Part shown: in pieces, positions 1 to 11,341 of the stretch | Numbering within the stretch: the stretch's first letter is position 1 | Layout: each line of letters begins with the position of its first letter | Assembly: GCF_001042715.1 (NCBI RefSeq) | Contig: NZ_CP009687.1 | Location: 3,029,418 to 3,093,417, forward strand | DNA length: 64,000 nt | Reading direction: 5' to 3' | DNA from: Clostridium aceticum | Lineage (GTDB): Bacteria; Bacillota; Clostridia; Peptostreptococcales; Natronincolaceae | Program-made: the position numbers and the translations under genes | The notes under the pieces: generated by a model | Told to the model about the DNA's origin: nothing | The model's input: only the letters and a program-made list of their open reading frames with translations | The model's database searches: none

Positions 1-29
1 AACCAGCACGCCAAGATGCTGGTTTTATT
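1..29 (+). terminator. Hairpin terminator at window edge
   Basis: An 8-bp inverted repeat, AACCAGCA and TGCTGGTT, is followed on the plus strand by a T-rich run. It could end a plus-strand gene lying left of the window, or act in both directions and also end the phosphonate transporter operon. The left side is cut off, so direction is uncertain. Confidence 0.6.
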
Positions 30-125
30 TAACTATTGCTGGGGAATTATAAAACTTTCTATCTTATTGCTAATTCCTTTTATAGCAGGATCTGTTAGTG
101 AATCAAACTGGACTTCTCAGTTTCA

Positions 126-1706
126 TTACGAAATTTTTTTCCTGAGATAATAGCTCAAGGTATCTATAGATATAATCATCATAGAAATTCCTAAAATAAG
201 CAGCCCAACTCTCTCCCAGTTTCTCCAAGTTATATTCATCGTTAAAATTGTCCCTACGCCGCCTGCCCCTATAATCCCTAAGATCGTTGAGGTCCTAATA
301 TTTGATTCTAGTCTATAGAGTACTAGACTTATGAAAGTGGGAAGGGTTTGTGGTAAAATCCCATGTCTAAAGCTATCAAGGTTGCTGCATCCAGTAACCA
401 GTATACTGTTTTTGATATTTTCATGAGTATTTTCAATCACTTCGCTATATAACTTTGTAAGAACCCCTGTAGTATAAATACTAAGAGCTACACCTCCTGC
501 CAAAGGCCCAGGACCAACGCCACGGAAAAGTATAATGGCGGTTATGATCGGTGGAAATGTCCTTAGAATATTTGTAATACCTTTAAAAATCCAACAACTA
601 GATTTAGAAGGGGATGTATTGTATGCAGTAAAAAAAGATAAAAAGATGCTTCCTATAGCCCCTGTGATGGTGGCAAAAATAGCAATAAAGAAGCTTTCGC
701 CAATTCCTTCAAACAGTTTAGGTAGATAGGCTAATTCCACCTTCATCATTCTGCTGATGATTACACCTCCTTGTTCTAACCCCATTTTAAACCTTTCATA
801 ATGAATATCTATAGAACTTATTACTAAAATCACTGCTACAACCGTCATCGATACCAAAATAAAAACTCTTTTTTTACAAAAGCTTTTATGTGATTTAACA
901 GATTGAAAGTTTATGAAAGATTTTTTTATGGATTTTCTTACTATAAAGCTTAAACCATCAATTGAAATAATTGTAAAAAATAGTATTAACACTAGGGTAG
1001 CCAAATTATCATATCTTAAATGATTTAAGTCCCTCCACATGATCTGTCCTATACCACCTGCTCCCACAAGACCAAGCACAGTAGCACTTCTTATATTGAT
1101 CTCTAGTACCATAAAGAAAACCGATACTGAAAGTTCTAAAATGGTAGGCAACACGGAATACCTAAGAACTTGGATTTGATTTGCACCTACTGATCTTGTT
1201 GCGTTTAGAAGATTTTCATTGATGGTTTCTATATTTTCTCTAAAAAGTTTTAGTGAGATCAATAGGGCTGTTATTGTAAGGGCTAAAATCCCTGAAAACT
1301 GTCCTATACTAAAAATACTTACTAAAAGAGCTGCCCAAATAAGGTTTGGCACAGTTCGCAAGAAAGAAAAAAAGAAATTTAATAGGATGGATAAATATTT
1401 ACTGGGGGTTATATTCCTAGCAGTTAATAATGCAAAGGGAATAGCTAATATAACTCCTATTAAAGAGGAGATCATTGCAATTTCTATTGTTTCTAAAAGT
1501 TTAGAAAAAACTTCCTGTGTATAAGATAAATTAGGAGTCATCATTCTTTGTAATAAATTATACATACTTGGTATACCTTGATAGATCCTGATAAAACTAA
1601 AGTCAATCATCATTCCTAAAAAAATCAGGTTCGCCAACAAAGCAGCTAAAATAAGATAACTTTTTTTATGATTTTTACTGATATAACTTTTGTAGTTGTT
1701 GATCAT
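126..1706 (-). CDS. phnE: Phosphonate-type ABC transporter permease, tandem PhnE fusion
   Basis: Membrane subunit of a phosphonate/phosphite-type importer. The 526-residue protein is about twice the usual PhnE length and contains two homologous permease halves. Each half has a MetI-like membrane segment block and ends in the same motif: LGLVGAGGIGQIM near residue 215 and LGIIGAGGVGTIL near residue 480. One polypeptide could therefore supply both permease halves. I chose the ATG at 1706, preceded by AGGTGA; the gene then overlaps the 3' end of phnC by 32 bases, which suggests translational coupling. Family assignment is firm. The exact substrate (phosphonate, phosphite or another phosphorus compound) cannot be read from sequence, and no C-P lyase genes are in the window. 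Confidence 0.9.
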   Translation of the reverse strand: MINNYKSYISKNHKKSYLILAALLANLIFLGMMIDFSFIRIYQGIPSMYNLLQRMMTPNLSYTQEVFSKLLETIEIAMISSLIGVILAIPFALLTARNITPSKYLSILLNFFFSFLRTVPNLIWAALLVSIFSIGQFSGILALTITALLISLKLFRENIETINENLLNATRSVGANQIQVLRYSVLPTILELSVSVFFMVLEINIRSATVLGLVGAGGIGQIMWRDLNHLRYDNLATLVLILFFTIISIDGLSFIVRKSIKKSFINFQSVKSHKSFCKKRVFILVSMTVVAVILVISSIDIHYERFKMGLEQGGVIISRMMKVELAYLPKLFEGIGESFFIAIFATITGAIGSIFLSFFTAYNTSPSKSSCWIFKGITNILRTFPPIITAIILFRGVGPGPLAGGVALSIYTTGVLTKLYSEVIENTHENIKNSILVTGCSNLDSFRHGILPQTLPTFISLVLYRLESNIRTSTILGIIGAGGVGTILTMNITWRNWERVGLLILGISMMIISIDTLSYYLRKKIS

Positions 1707-2406
1707 CGAGGTCACCTGCTTCTCTATCAAAAAAAATTTTGCCGCTTTTTAGAGCAACAATTCTTGAACAATATTTTTTCGCTAAGCTTACATCATGCAG
1801 ATTGATCATGATAGTTATTTTCCTTTTTTCATTAATTACCTTAAAGTAATCCATTACAGTCTGGGCAGATGACAAATCAAGACTAGACACTGGTTCATCT
1901 GCCAAAACGATCTTAGGTCTTTGACACAAGGTCTTAGCAATAGCCACTCTTTGCTTTTGTCCCCCACTTAATTGATCCGCCCTAACAAATATTTTTTCCT
2001 CTAATCCAACCTGTTTCAATGCGTCTATAGCCACCTTATAATCTTCATCATCAAATAACCCAAAGAAGGATTTTAAGGAAGACTTGTAACCAAGTCTTCC
2101 TACTAAAACATTTTCTAACACAGATGATCTCTCCACTAGATTATAATCTTGAAAGATAAAGCCGATTTCTCTTCTTATACGCCTCAGCTCTCTATCCCTC
2201 AAAGGGGCTATGTCTGTGTCATCGATATATATATTTCCGTTGGAGGGTTTAACAAGAAAGTTGATGGTTTTTAGCAAGCTGGATTTCCCGCTGCCGCTTA
2301 GACCTATTATACCTACAAACTCTCCTTTTCCAATATTTAGGCTGATATTATCTACCGCCAAAATTTTTTTGTTATATAAAACAGACACATTTTCCAGCTT
2401 AATCAT
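1675..2406 (-). CDS. phnC: Phosphonate-type ABC transporter ATPase
   Basis: Cytoplasmic ATPase that energises the PhnE permease. It shows Walker A GLSGSGKSS near residue 36, the ABC signature LSGGQKQR near residue 146, Walker B IVLADEP near residue 166 and the switch histidine in INLHDVS. At 243 residues it is normal length for PhnC. It starts with ATG behind TTAGGAG, 11 bases after phnD, so phnD-phnC-phnE form one operon in the usual order. Confidence 0.93.
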   Translation of the reverse strand: MIKLENVSVLYNKKILAVDNISLNIGKGEFVGIIGLSGSGKSSLLKTINFLVKPSNGNIYIDDTDIAPLRDRELRRIRREIGFIFQDYNLVERSSVLENVLVGRLGYKSSLKSFFGLFDDEDYKVAIDALKQVGLEEKIFVRADQLSGGQKQRVAIAKTLCQRPKIVLADEPVSSLDLSSAQTVMDYFKVINEKRKITIMINLHDVSLAKKYCSRIVALKSGKIFFDREAGDLDDQQLQKLYQ

Positions 2407-2417
2407 TTTTCCAACTC

Positions 2418-3290
2418 CTAATTGCTCTCTTTTAAGTCAACATTCATTGCTCTTGCTGTTTCTCTAATAATATCGTAGTCTTCATCCTTTGCTTCAGCAA
2501 ATCCATGAATATTAAATAATTCTTTTAATAGTTCCGCCCCTTCCTCAGTTTCTGCTATGTTTAATAAAGCCCTCTTGATCTTTTCTTGCATAGCAGCATC
2601 CATGTTTCCTCTTAAGGTAACACTTATGTTAGGTATATCCTTTGTGTAGCCTAGTACTTCTGTTTTCTCCATAGCATCTGGAAAATCTTTTTCATATCTT
2701 TGTCTTGCATCTACAAAAGTAGTGGCCACATCAACATCACCATTTAAAAGAAGCTGTAAAGCTTTATCATGTCCGCCGCTATAAAAATATTCAATGTCCT
2801 TTTCTATGTCGATACCTTCTCCTACAAGATGGGCTCCTGGAAATAAATAGCCTGATGTGGATGAAGGATCTACAAAAGCTACCTTCTTACTCTTAATTTC
2901 TTCAAAACTACTGATCTCACCATCTCTTCTCACTAAAAATTGTGAACGATAGCTGCTTTCTCCATTATTATTTAACGCTGTTAAAGCAACCTGAGCGTTA
3001 CTTTCGCTATTTGCCAAAACATAGGCAAACGGAGGTATGAATCCAAAATCCACCTGACCTGATCCTAGTCCTTCTACTACACCAACATAATTTGTTGCGG
3101 TAAAAGCTTCAACCTTTATGCCTATTTCTTCTGACAGCATTGCAGCCAATGGTTCAACAGATTCTATCAGTTTATCTCCATCCCGCATAGGTACAAAACC
3201 CATTCTTATAATCTCTTCCTTTTCGCCTCTGCATCCAATTAACATAGTAGCCAACACAATGATTAAAATAACTGCCAATTGTTTTTTCAT
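2418..3290 (-). CDS. phnD: Phosphonate-type substrate-binding lipoprotein
   Basis: Extracytoplasmic binding protein of the PhnDCE importer. It begins with a lipoprotein signal peptide ending in LIGC near residue 20, followed by the PhnD-family start MGFVPMRDGDKL and the motif SGQVDFGFIPPFAYV. Length (290) is typical. First gene of the operon, with ATG behind a GGGGG ribosome site. Several A/T-rich promoter-like pairs lie upstream between 3300 and 3440, but none is decisive. Related members bind phosphonates, phosphite or phosphate, so the ligand is open. Confidence 0.92.
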   Translation of the reverse strand: MKKQLAVILIIVLATMLIGCRGEKEEIIRMGFVPMRDGDKLIESVEPLAAMLSEEIGIKVEAFTATNYVGVVEGLGSGQVDFGFIPPFAYVLANSESNAQVALTALNNNGESSYRSQFLVRRDGEISSFEEIKSKKVAFVDPSSTSGYLFPGAHLVGEGIDIEKDIEYFYSGGHDKALQLLLNGDVDVATTFVDARQRYEKDFPDAMEKTEVLGYTKDIPNISVTLRGNMDAAMQEKIKRALLNIAETEEGAELLKELFNIHGFAEAKDEDYDIIRETARAMNVDLKESN

Positions 3291-3494
3291 TCACTTAAGT
3301 CCCCCTATTGATTAGTATCTTTAATAAAGATTACACCAATTTTGTAATTTTTGCAATACACTTAAAGCACAATTTTGCAATTGTATCTACGAAATTTTGT
3401 TTTCAAAGAATTGTATCTATAATTTCAAAATGAACTTCTTCCTTCTAGCTAAATAGTGGTCAAGTTATTAAATCAAGCGTCTTGTACTCTAAAA

Positions 3495-3527
3495 AAGGAG
3501 AGGTTTCATACAGAAACTTGTCTCCTT
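3495..3527. repeat. Hairpin in the 3.3-3.6 kb intergenic region
   Basis: An imperfect inverted repeat, AAGGAGAGGTTTC and GAAAC-TTG-TCTCCTT, lies between the divergent phnD and DUF4183 genes. No T-run follows on either strand, so it is not an obvious terminator. It could be an operator or leader structure. Apart from this and A/T-rich promoter-like sequence I see nothing else in 3291-3596. Confidence 0.4.
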
Positions 3528-3596
3528 AACTACTAGTATCACATTTAACACTTGACTAATATACTACAGTATAAAAATAAGAAAGGAGGAAAATAT

Positions 3597-3977
3597 ATGG
3601 CTACAACATTATTTAAACTTGTTATGGATGCTGTTACAGAAACAGAAACCTATACCAATCCTGAAGTTGAAAAGTACTTCTACAATTTTGATGAAGCTGA
3701 TCTAGATGTGGACACCTTAACCATTCCAGCTACCTCATTTTTTGATGATGCCGGTGACCCAGTAACCTCAAACCTTGTAACTTTAGCAGATGACAACGGC
3801 TACTATTTACTATTTGTCAATGGTGCTTTACAGCAATCTAGTTTATTCACAGTTAGTACTGACGGTTCTGAAGTTGTCATCACACAAGCATCTACTATCC
3901 CAGTAGGTGCCCCAATTACTTTAGTTGTAAACAACTTTGCACCAACTTCTACTTCTACAACTACAGTAACAACTTAA
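3597..3977 (+). CDS. DUF4183-type small protein
   Basis: A 126-residue protein with the FVNGALQQSSLFTV core typical of DUF4183 proteins of spore-forming Firmicutes, ending in a Thr/Ser-rich tail (TSTSTTTVTT). There is no signal peptide or membrane segment. The start at 3597 is set by the AAGGAGG site at 3583-3590; an upstream in-frame ATG at 3552 has no ribosome site. The same domain recurs three times in the large protein downstream. Function unknown; a spore coat or exosporium role is inferred from that neighbour's promoter. Confidence 0.75.
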   Translation: MATTLFKLVMDAVTETETYTNPEVEKYFYNFDEADLDVDTLTIPATSFFDDAGDPVTSNLVTLADDNGYYLLFVNGALQQSSLFTVSTDGSEVVITQASTIPVGAPITLVVNNFAPTSTSTTTVTT

Positions 3978-4006
3978 GTAGAGCAGTGAACTTCTTGCAG
4001 CAAGCT

Positions 4007-4039
4007 AAAAGATGTGCTGCAATTTAGCACATCTTTTTA
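4007..4039 (+). terminator. Intrinsic terminator after the DUF4183 gene
   Basis: Perfect 12-bp stem AAAAGATGTGCT / AGCACATCTTTT with a 7-base loop and a T-run, 30 bases after the stop codon. It separates the small gene from the large DUF4183 gene downstream. Confidence 0.9.
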
Positions 4040-4136
4040 TTGATAGATCAGCAATTTTGCACCTAGAAATACCCCCCCAATCTTACTTGGTTATTCATCA
4101 ATAGCCACGCTTATCTGGTCTTTTTTCCTTTGACGA

Positions 4137-4164
4137 ACATATCCTTTACTACATACATAAAATA
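4137..4164 (+). promoter_or_regulatory. Sigma-K-like promoter
   Basis: AC at 4137-4138, 17 bases, then CATAAAATA at 4156-4164. This matches the Bacillus-type sigma-K pattern AC-N17-CATANNNTA (late mother-cell sporulation transcription). A weak vegetative -35 (TTGACG at 4130) also lies here without a good -10. It fits expression of the downstream gene late in sporulation. Confidence 0.5.
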
Positions 4165-4185
4165 ATGCCAGGAACAATGATATAG

Positions 4186-7296
<3,111 letters not shown>

Positions 7297-7313
7297 ATGT
7301 GTGATTAAGAGTT

Positions 7314-9260
7314 TTAACCACTAATACTATTCAAATCATTTAACCAGATTTCATAGGAAGCATCACTGGGCATTCTCCAATCTCCTCTAGGAGATAGACA
7401 AATAGATCCTACTTTAGGTCCGTCAGGCAAGCAGCTTCGTTTAAACTGTTGGGTGAAAAATCTTTTATAAAATACTTTTAACCAATGTAAGATTTCTTCT
7501 TCCTTCCATTTTCCCTTAAAAGCTATCACAGCCAAAAAGAAAATTTTTGAAGGGGAAAATCCATGACGCAACATATTGAAAAGAAAAAAATCATGCAGAT
7601 CATAACAGCCGATAATTTCTTCTGTCTTTTGTTCTATTTTCCCCTCCTGATCTGGGGGCAATAATTCAGGACTTACAGGGGTGTCAGAGATGTCTCTCAA
7701 TGTTGCCGCGATAGATGTATTTTCCTCCATATCAGCATACCACTGTACCAAATAACGTACCAATGTTTTAGGAATACTGACATTAACACCGTACATACTC
7801 ATATGATCCCCATTATAGGTACACCAGCCTAAGGCTAACTCTGATAAGTCTCCTGTCCCAACAACTAAGCCATTTTCTTTGTTTGCCATGTCCATAAGAA
7901 TTTGTGTTCGTTCTCTCGCCTGAACATTTTCATAGGTTACGTCGTGAATCTCTATGTCATGTCCAATATCCTTGAAGTGTTGAATACAAGCCTCCTTTAT
8001 TGATATTTCTTTTACTGTAATTCCCAATGCCTTCATTAATAACAATGCATTATGATAGGTTCTTCCTGTTGTCCCAAATCCCGGCATGGTTATACCGATA
8101 ATATTTTTTCTCATAATTTTTAACCGATCAAAGGCTTCAATACAGACCAGCAGTGCAAGAGTAGAATCTAACCCCCCTGAGATTCCAATAACAGCTTTTT
8201 TAATTCCTGTTTTTGATAATCTTTCTGCCAATCCGATAGATTGTATCGTGAAAATTTCCTTACACCTTTCTGTTCTCTTTTCTTTAGCAGCAGGCACAAA
8301 GGGATAAGGATCAACTGCTCTCTTGATTTTATCTACGTTTACCTCCGTAAAGGAAAATAATATCTTTTCATAGGAAATTCCTTCTTGAATTTTCCCCATA
8401 AAACTATTGTTTTTGTATCTATCATTCATAAGCTTTTCAATATCAATGTCATAAAATAGAAGACTGCCTTCATCAACAAATCTTTCTTCTTCTACTATCG
8501 TACCATTTTCTGCAATAATACCATGTCCACTAAATACAACATCTGTAGTAGATTCATTTTGTCCTGCAGAGGCGTATAAATAGCTTGCAATGCATCTGGC
8601 AGATTGTTGTTTTACTAATTCTCTTCTATATTCGTATTTACCTACAATCTCATTACTGGCAGACAGGTTTATGATTAAATTTGCCCCCTGCATAGCATGT
8701 CTACTGCTGGGGGGTATAGGTGTCCATAAATCCTCACAAATTTCTGCTGCAATACATAAATCTGAAAGGGTATCTTGAAATAAAAGGTTTTCTCCAAAGG
8801 CTGTCCTTTGACCACATAAATCAATAGAATTGCTGATTCTATCCTTTGAAGAAGCAAACCACCTTTTCTCATAAAACTCATTGTAATTAGGAACAAAGGT
8901 TTTAGGAACTACGCCTAAAATTTTACCCTTATGTAGTACAACGCCACAATTAAACAATTGACTATCTGCCCTAATCGGCATACCCACCGCTATCACCATA
9001 TCTAATGTTTTGGTGTGATCTAAAAGGATTTTTAATGTATCTTCACAGGCTTCCAGTAATAGCCTTTGATGGAATAGATCTGAACAAGTATATGCTGAAA
9101 TGCTTAATTCAGGAAACACTAGAACCTTTATTTGATGTTTCAATGAAGCTGTTTTGGCGATTGTTTCAATTTCCTTTACATTAAAGGATGGATTTCCCAC
9201 CTTAAGCTTTGGCACAGCTACGCCAACCCTTATTAATCCATATACATCCTTATGAGCCAT
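7314..9260 (-). CDS. nadE: Glutamine-dependent NAD+ synthetase
   Basis: Converts nicotinic acid adenine dinucleotide to NAD+ using ATP and ammonia released from glutamine. The 648-residue protein is the long two-domain form. An N-terminal nitrilase-fold glutaminase (about 10-290) has the Glu (VFPELSISAY), Lys and Cys (AAEICEDLW) triad elements. A C-terminal ATP-pyrophosphatase synthetase domain carries the P-loop GISGGLDSTLAL near residue 350 and the motif VGTGDLSELALGW. Start ATG follows AGAGGAG. It stands alone, convergent with the DUF4183 protein. Confidence 0.95.
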   Translation of the reverse strand: MAHKDVYGLIRVGVAVPKLKVGNPSFNVKEIETIAKTASLKHQIKVLVFPELSISAYTCSDLFHQRLLLEACEDTLKILLDHTKTLDMVIAVGMPIRADSQLFNCGVVLHKGKILGVVPKTFVPNYNEFYEKRWFASSKDRISNSIDLCGQRTAFGENLLFQDTLSDLCIAAEICEDLWTPIPPSSRHAMQGANLIINLSASNEIVGKYEYRRELVKQQSARCIASYLYASAGQNESTTDVVFSGHGIIAENGTIVEEERFVDEGSLLFYDIDIEKLMNDRYKNNSFMGKIQEGISYEKILFSFTEVNVDKIKRAVDPYPFVPAAKEKRTERCKEIFTIQSIGLAERLSKTGIKKAVIGISGGLDSTLALLVCIEAFDRLKIMRKNIIGITMPGFGTTGRTYHNALLLMKALGITVKEISIKEACIQHFKDIGHDIEIHDVTYENVQARERTQILMDMANKENGLVVGTGDLSELALGWCTYNGDHMSMYGVNVSIPKTLVRYLVQWYADMEENTSIAATLRDISDTPVSPELLPPDQEGKIEQKTEEIIGCYDLHDFFLFNMLRHGFSPSKIFFLAVIAFKGKWKEEEILHWLKVFYKRFFTQQFKRSCLPDGPKVGSICLSPRGDWRMPSDASYEIWLNDLNSISG

Positions 9261-9311
9261 ATTTTTTTACTCCTCTCATTCTTTACCTATAAAATTTCTA
9301 CTTTAATATTA

Positions 9312-9420
9312 TTAGCTTTAACTTAAACCATAATTTGTCATCACTCTAAGATCCTTCGCTACGCTCAGGATGACAATTCGAGAAAATTTTGATAATAATT
9401 GTATTAAGTTAACGCCTATG
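9312..9420. mobile_element. MITE-like repeat, copy 1
   Basis: A non-coding element of about 110 bp whose ends are imperfect inverted repeats (TTAACTTAAACCATAATT on the left, AATTGTATTAAGTTAACG on the right). It contains GGATGACAATTCGAGA and a similar copy lies at 63062-63187. No transposase is encoded, so mobility in trans is inferred. Confidence 0.65.
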
Positions 9421-9460
9421 ACTTTAATACTAGTTTACCATTTTCTTCATATTTATAAAA

Positions 9461-9507
9461 ATCAAAAAACCCTTCTTAAAGATAAAATCTTCAAAGGGTT
9501 TTTTGAT
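9461..9507 (-). terminator. Terminator of the methyltransferase/ABC pair operon
   Basis: Inverted repeat ATCAAAAAACCCTT / AAGGGTTTTTTGAT. Read on the minus strand it gives a hairpin ending in a T-run, 49 bases past the last ABC gene. The symmetry would allow function in both directions. Confidence 0.85.
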
Positions 9508-9555
9508 TCATAGAATTATGGGGTTATTCATATGACTATATTTTTAATCATATTT

Positions 9556-11328
9556 CTACACAGCAATAGAGGACAGCTGTCCTGTAACCAATTGATAATA
9601 ATATCCTTTTTTCTGCACTAAGGAAGAATGATTTCCAACTTCTACGATTTTTCCCTCCTGGAGTACTACTAAGCCATCCGCTTCTTTAAAGGTGGAAAGG
9701 CGATGAGCTACAATCAGAGTAGTTCTGCCTTTTCTTAGATTATTGAGGGATTGCTGTACCAGTCGTTCATTTTCCGTATCTAAGCTGGATAGAGCTTCAT
9801 CTAAAATAAGAATAGGAGAATTTTTTAAGAAGGCTCTGGCAATAGCCAAGCGCTGTCTTTGCCCTCCTGACATCTTCAAGCCTCTTTCCCCAGCATTGGT
9901 ATCGTAGCCTTCTGGGAGGCTCATAATAAAATCATGAATATACGCTGCTTTAGCAGCCTCCTCTACCTCTTTGTCAGTAGCAGTAGGATTGCTTAAGCGA
10001 ATATTGTCTCTGATGGACATATTAAATAAATAAATTTCCTGAGGTACAACAGTGATTAAAGAACGCAGGGCATCCATGGATAAATCTCGTACATCCACAC
10101 CATTGATGGTAATTTGCCCTTCATTAACATCCCAAAACCGCTGTAGGAGATTAATAGAGGTAGTTTTTCCAACCCCTGATTCTCCTACCAAAGCGATGGT
10201 TTCCCCGGGACTGACTTGGAAGGAAGCCTTTTTCAAAACTTCAGGAAGATCCTTTTCATAGGAAAAAGAGACGTTATGGAAAGCAACTTTCACTTCCTCA
10301 GTCTTATCAATTTCTTTTTTACCTATATCCTCCACAATTGCCTTTTCTTCTAGTATACTGCCTACTCTTTGGCCTGCAGCCAGTATAATGCTAAAGTTTC
10401 TTCCCATAGAAGCTACTTCTAAAATAGGACTAAATATATTGGCTGCCATAATGATCACCACAGGAAACCATTGACGATCCATTTGCCCTTGTAGAATTAA
10501 AACTGCAGAAACACCTAAAATACAAACCATTCCTAAGGAACTGACGGCATTAAGATAAGCTCCCTCTACCCCCATCCTTTTTCCGTAGGATAACTGACTT
10601 TCGTAGAGATCATCAGAAAACTTTCTAAGACGATTACGATAGCCCGCTTTAAAGTTAAAGGAAATGATTTCACGCAAACCCTGTATCCCGTCTATAGCCT
10701 CACCATGAACTGCTGCTAGCCGGCTTCGTGTTTCAGACCCCTGCTGATCTGCCTCCTTCTTAAACCAAAAAGGAATACTGAAGAGAAGAAAGATAAAAGG
10801 CAAAAGGACTAAAGATAACATCCAGTGGATTTGAAAAAGTATCCCTAAAATGATGGCTGGCACTGCAACAGCCACTAAAAAAGCCCCTGCGGTATGGGCA
10901 AAAAACCACTCCAACACCTCCACATCTGCCATCAAGGTAGCTGCCAGTTCCCCCGAACGCTTCTTTAATAAATAAGCAGGTGCAATTCTTTCGATGGCAT
11001 GATAAAGCTTTACACGAAAATCTACTAAAATTCGAAAAGCCACCTCATGAGCAAACCACATATCTGAATAGTACATCAGTACCCTGCCCAAAACTAAAAG
11101 TCCTAGGACAGGTAAATAGGGACGAATTTCTGACCTCGTTCCTCCAGTCACAGCTATTCCCACTAAGTAAGCACCTAAGGCAGGTCCCAAAATCCCTAGA
11201 AGATGATGAAGAATACCACTGACAATAGAAAAAGTCATCCCCCTCCAATAGGGTGCCAAGTATTTCAACAGCTCATCAAAGCCATCTAATTTCAGCTTTT
11301 TAAAAACTTTATTCTCTTTTTCTTCCAT
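9556..11328 (-). CDS. ABC-exporter-fold half transporter (pair subunit 2)
   Basis: Fused membrane-ATPase half transporter of about 590 residues. A six-helix exporter-type domain spans about 20-320; the nucleotide-binding domain has Walker A GESGVGKTT, signature MSGGQRQR and Walker B ILILDEALSSLD, all intact. ATG at 11328 behind AAAGGGGG is preferred over the in-frame codons upstream, and follows the partner gene by 13 bases. With that partner it should form a heterodimer. Such pairs include true exporters and the YbtPQ/IrtAB type that import metal-siderophores; sequence alone does not decide. Being downstream of a methyltransferase suggests handling of the same small molecule. Confidence 0.85.
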   Translation of the reverse strand: MEEKENKVFKKLKLDGFDELLKYLAPYWRGMTFSIVSGILHHLLGILGPALGAYLVGIAVTGGTRSEIRPYLPVLGLLVLGRVLMYYSDMWFAHEVAFRILVDFRVKLYHAIERIAPAYLLKKRSGELAATLMADVEVLEWFFAHTAGAFLVAVAVPAIILGILFQIHWMLSLVLLPFIFLLFSIPFWFKKEADQQGSETRSRLAAVHGEAIDGIQGLREIISFNFKAGYRNRLRKFSDDLYESQLSYGKRMGVEGAYLNAVSSLGMVCILGVSAVLILQGQMDRQWFPVVIIMAANIFSPILEVASMGRNFSIILAAGQRVGSILEEKAIVEDIGKKEIDKTEEVKVAFHNVSFSYEKDLPEVLKKASFQVSPGETIALVGESGVGKTTSINLLQRFWDVNEGQITINGVDVRDLSMDALRSLITVVPQEIYLFNMSIRDNIRLSNPTATDKEVEEAAKAAYIHDFIMSLPEGYDTNAGERGLKMSGGQRQRLAIARAFLKNSPILILDEALSSLDTENERLVQQSLNNLRKGRTTLIVAHRLSTFKEADGLVVLQEGKIVEVGNHSSLVQKKGYYYQLVTGQLSSIAV

Positions 11329-11341
11329 TCCTCTTCCCCCT

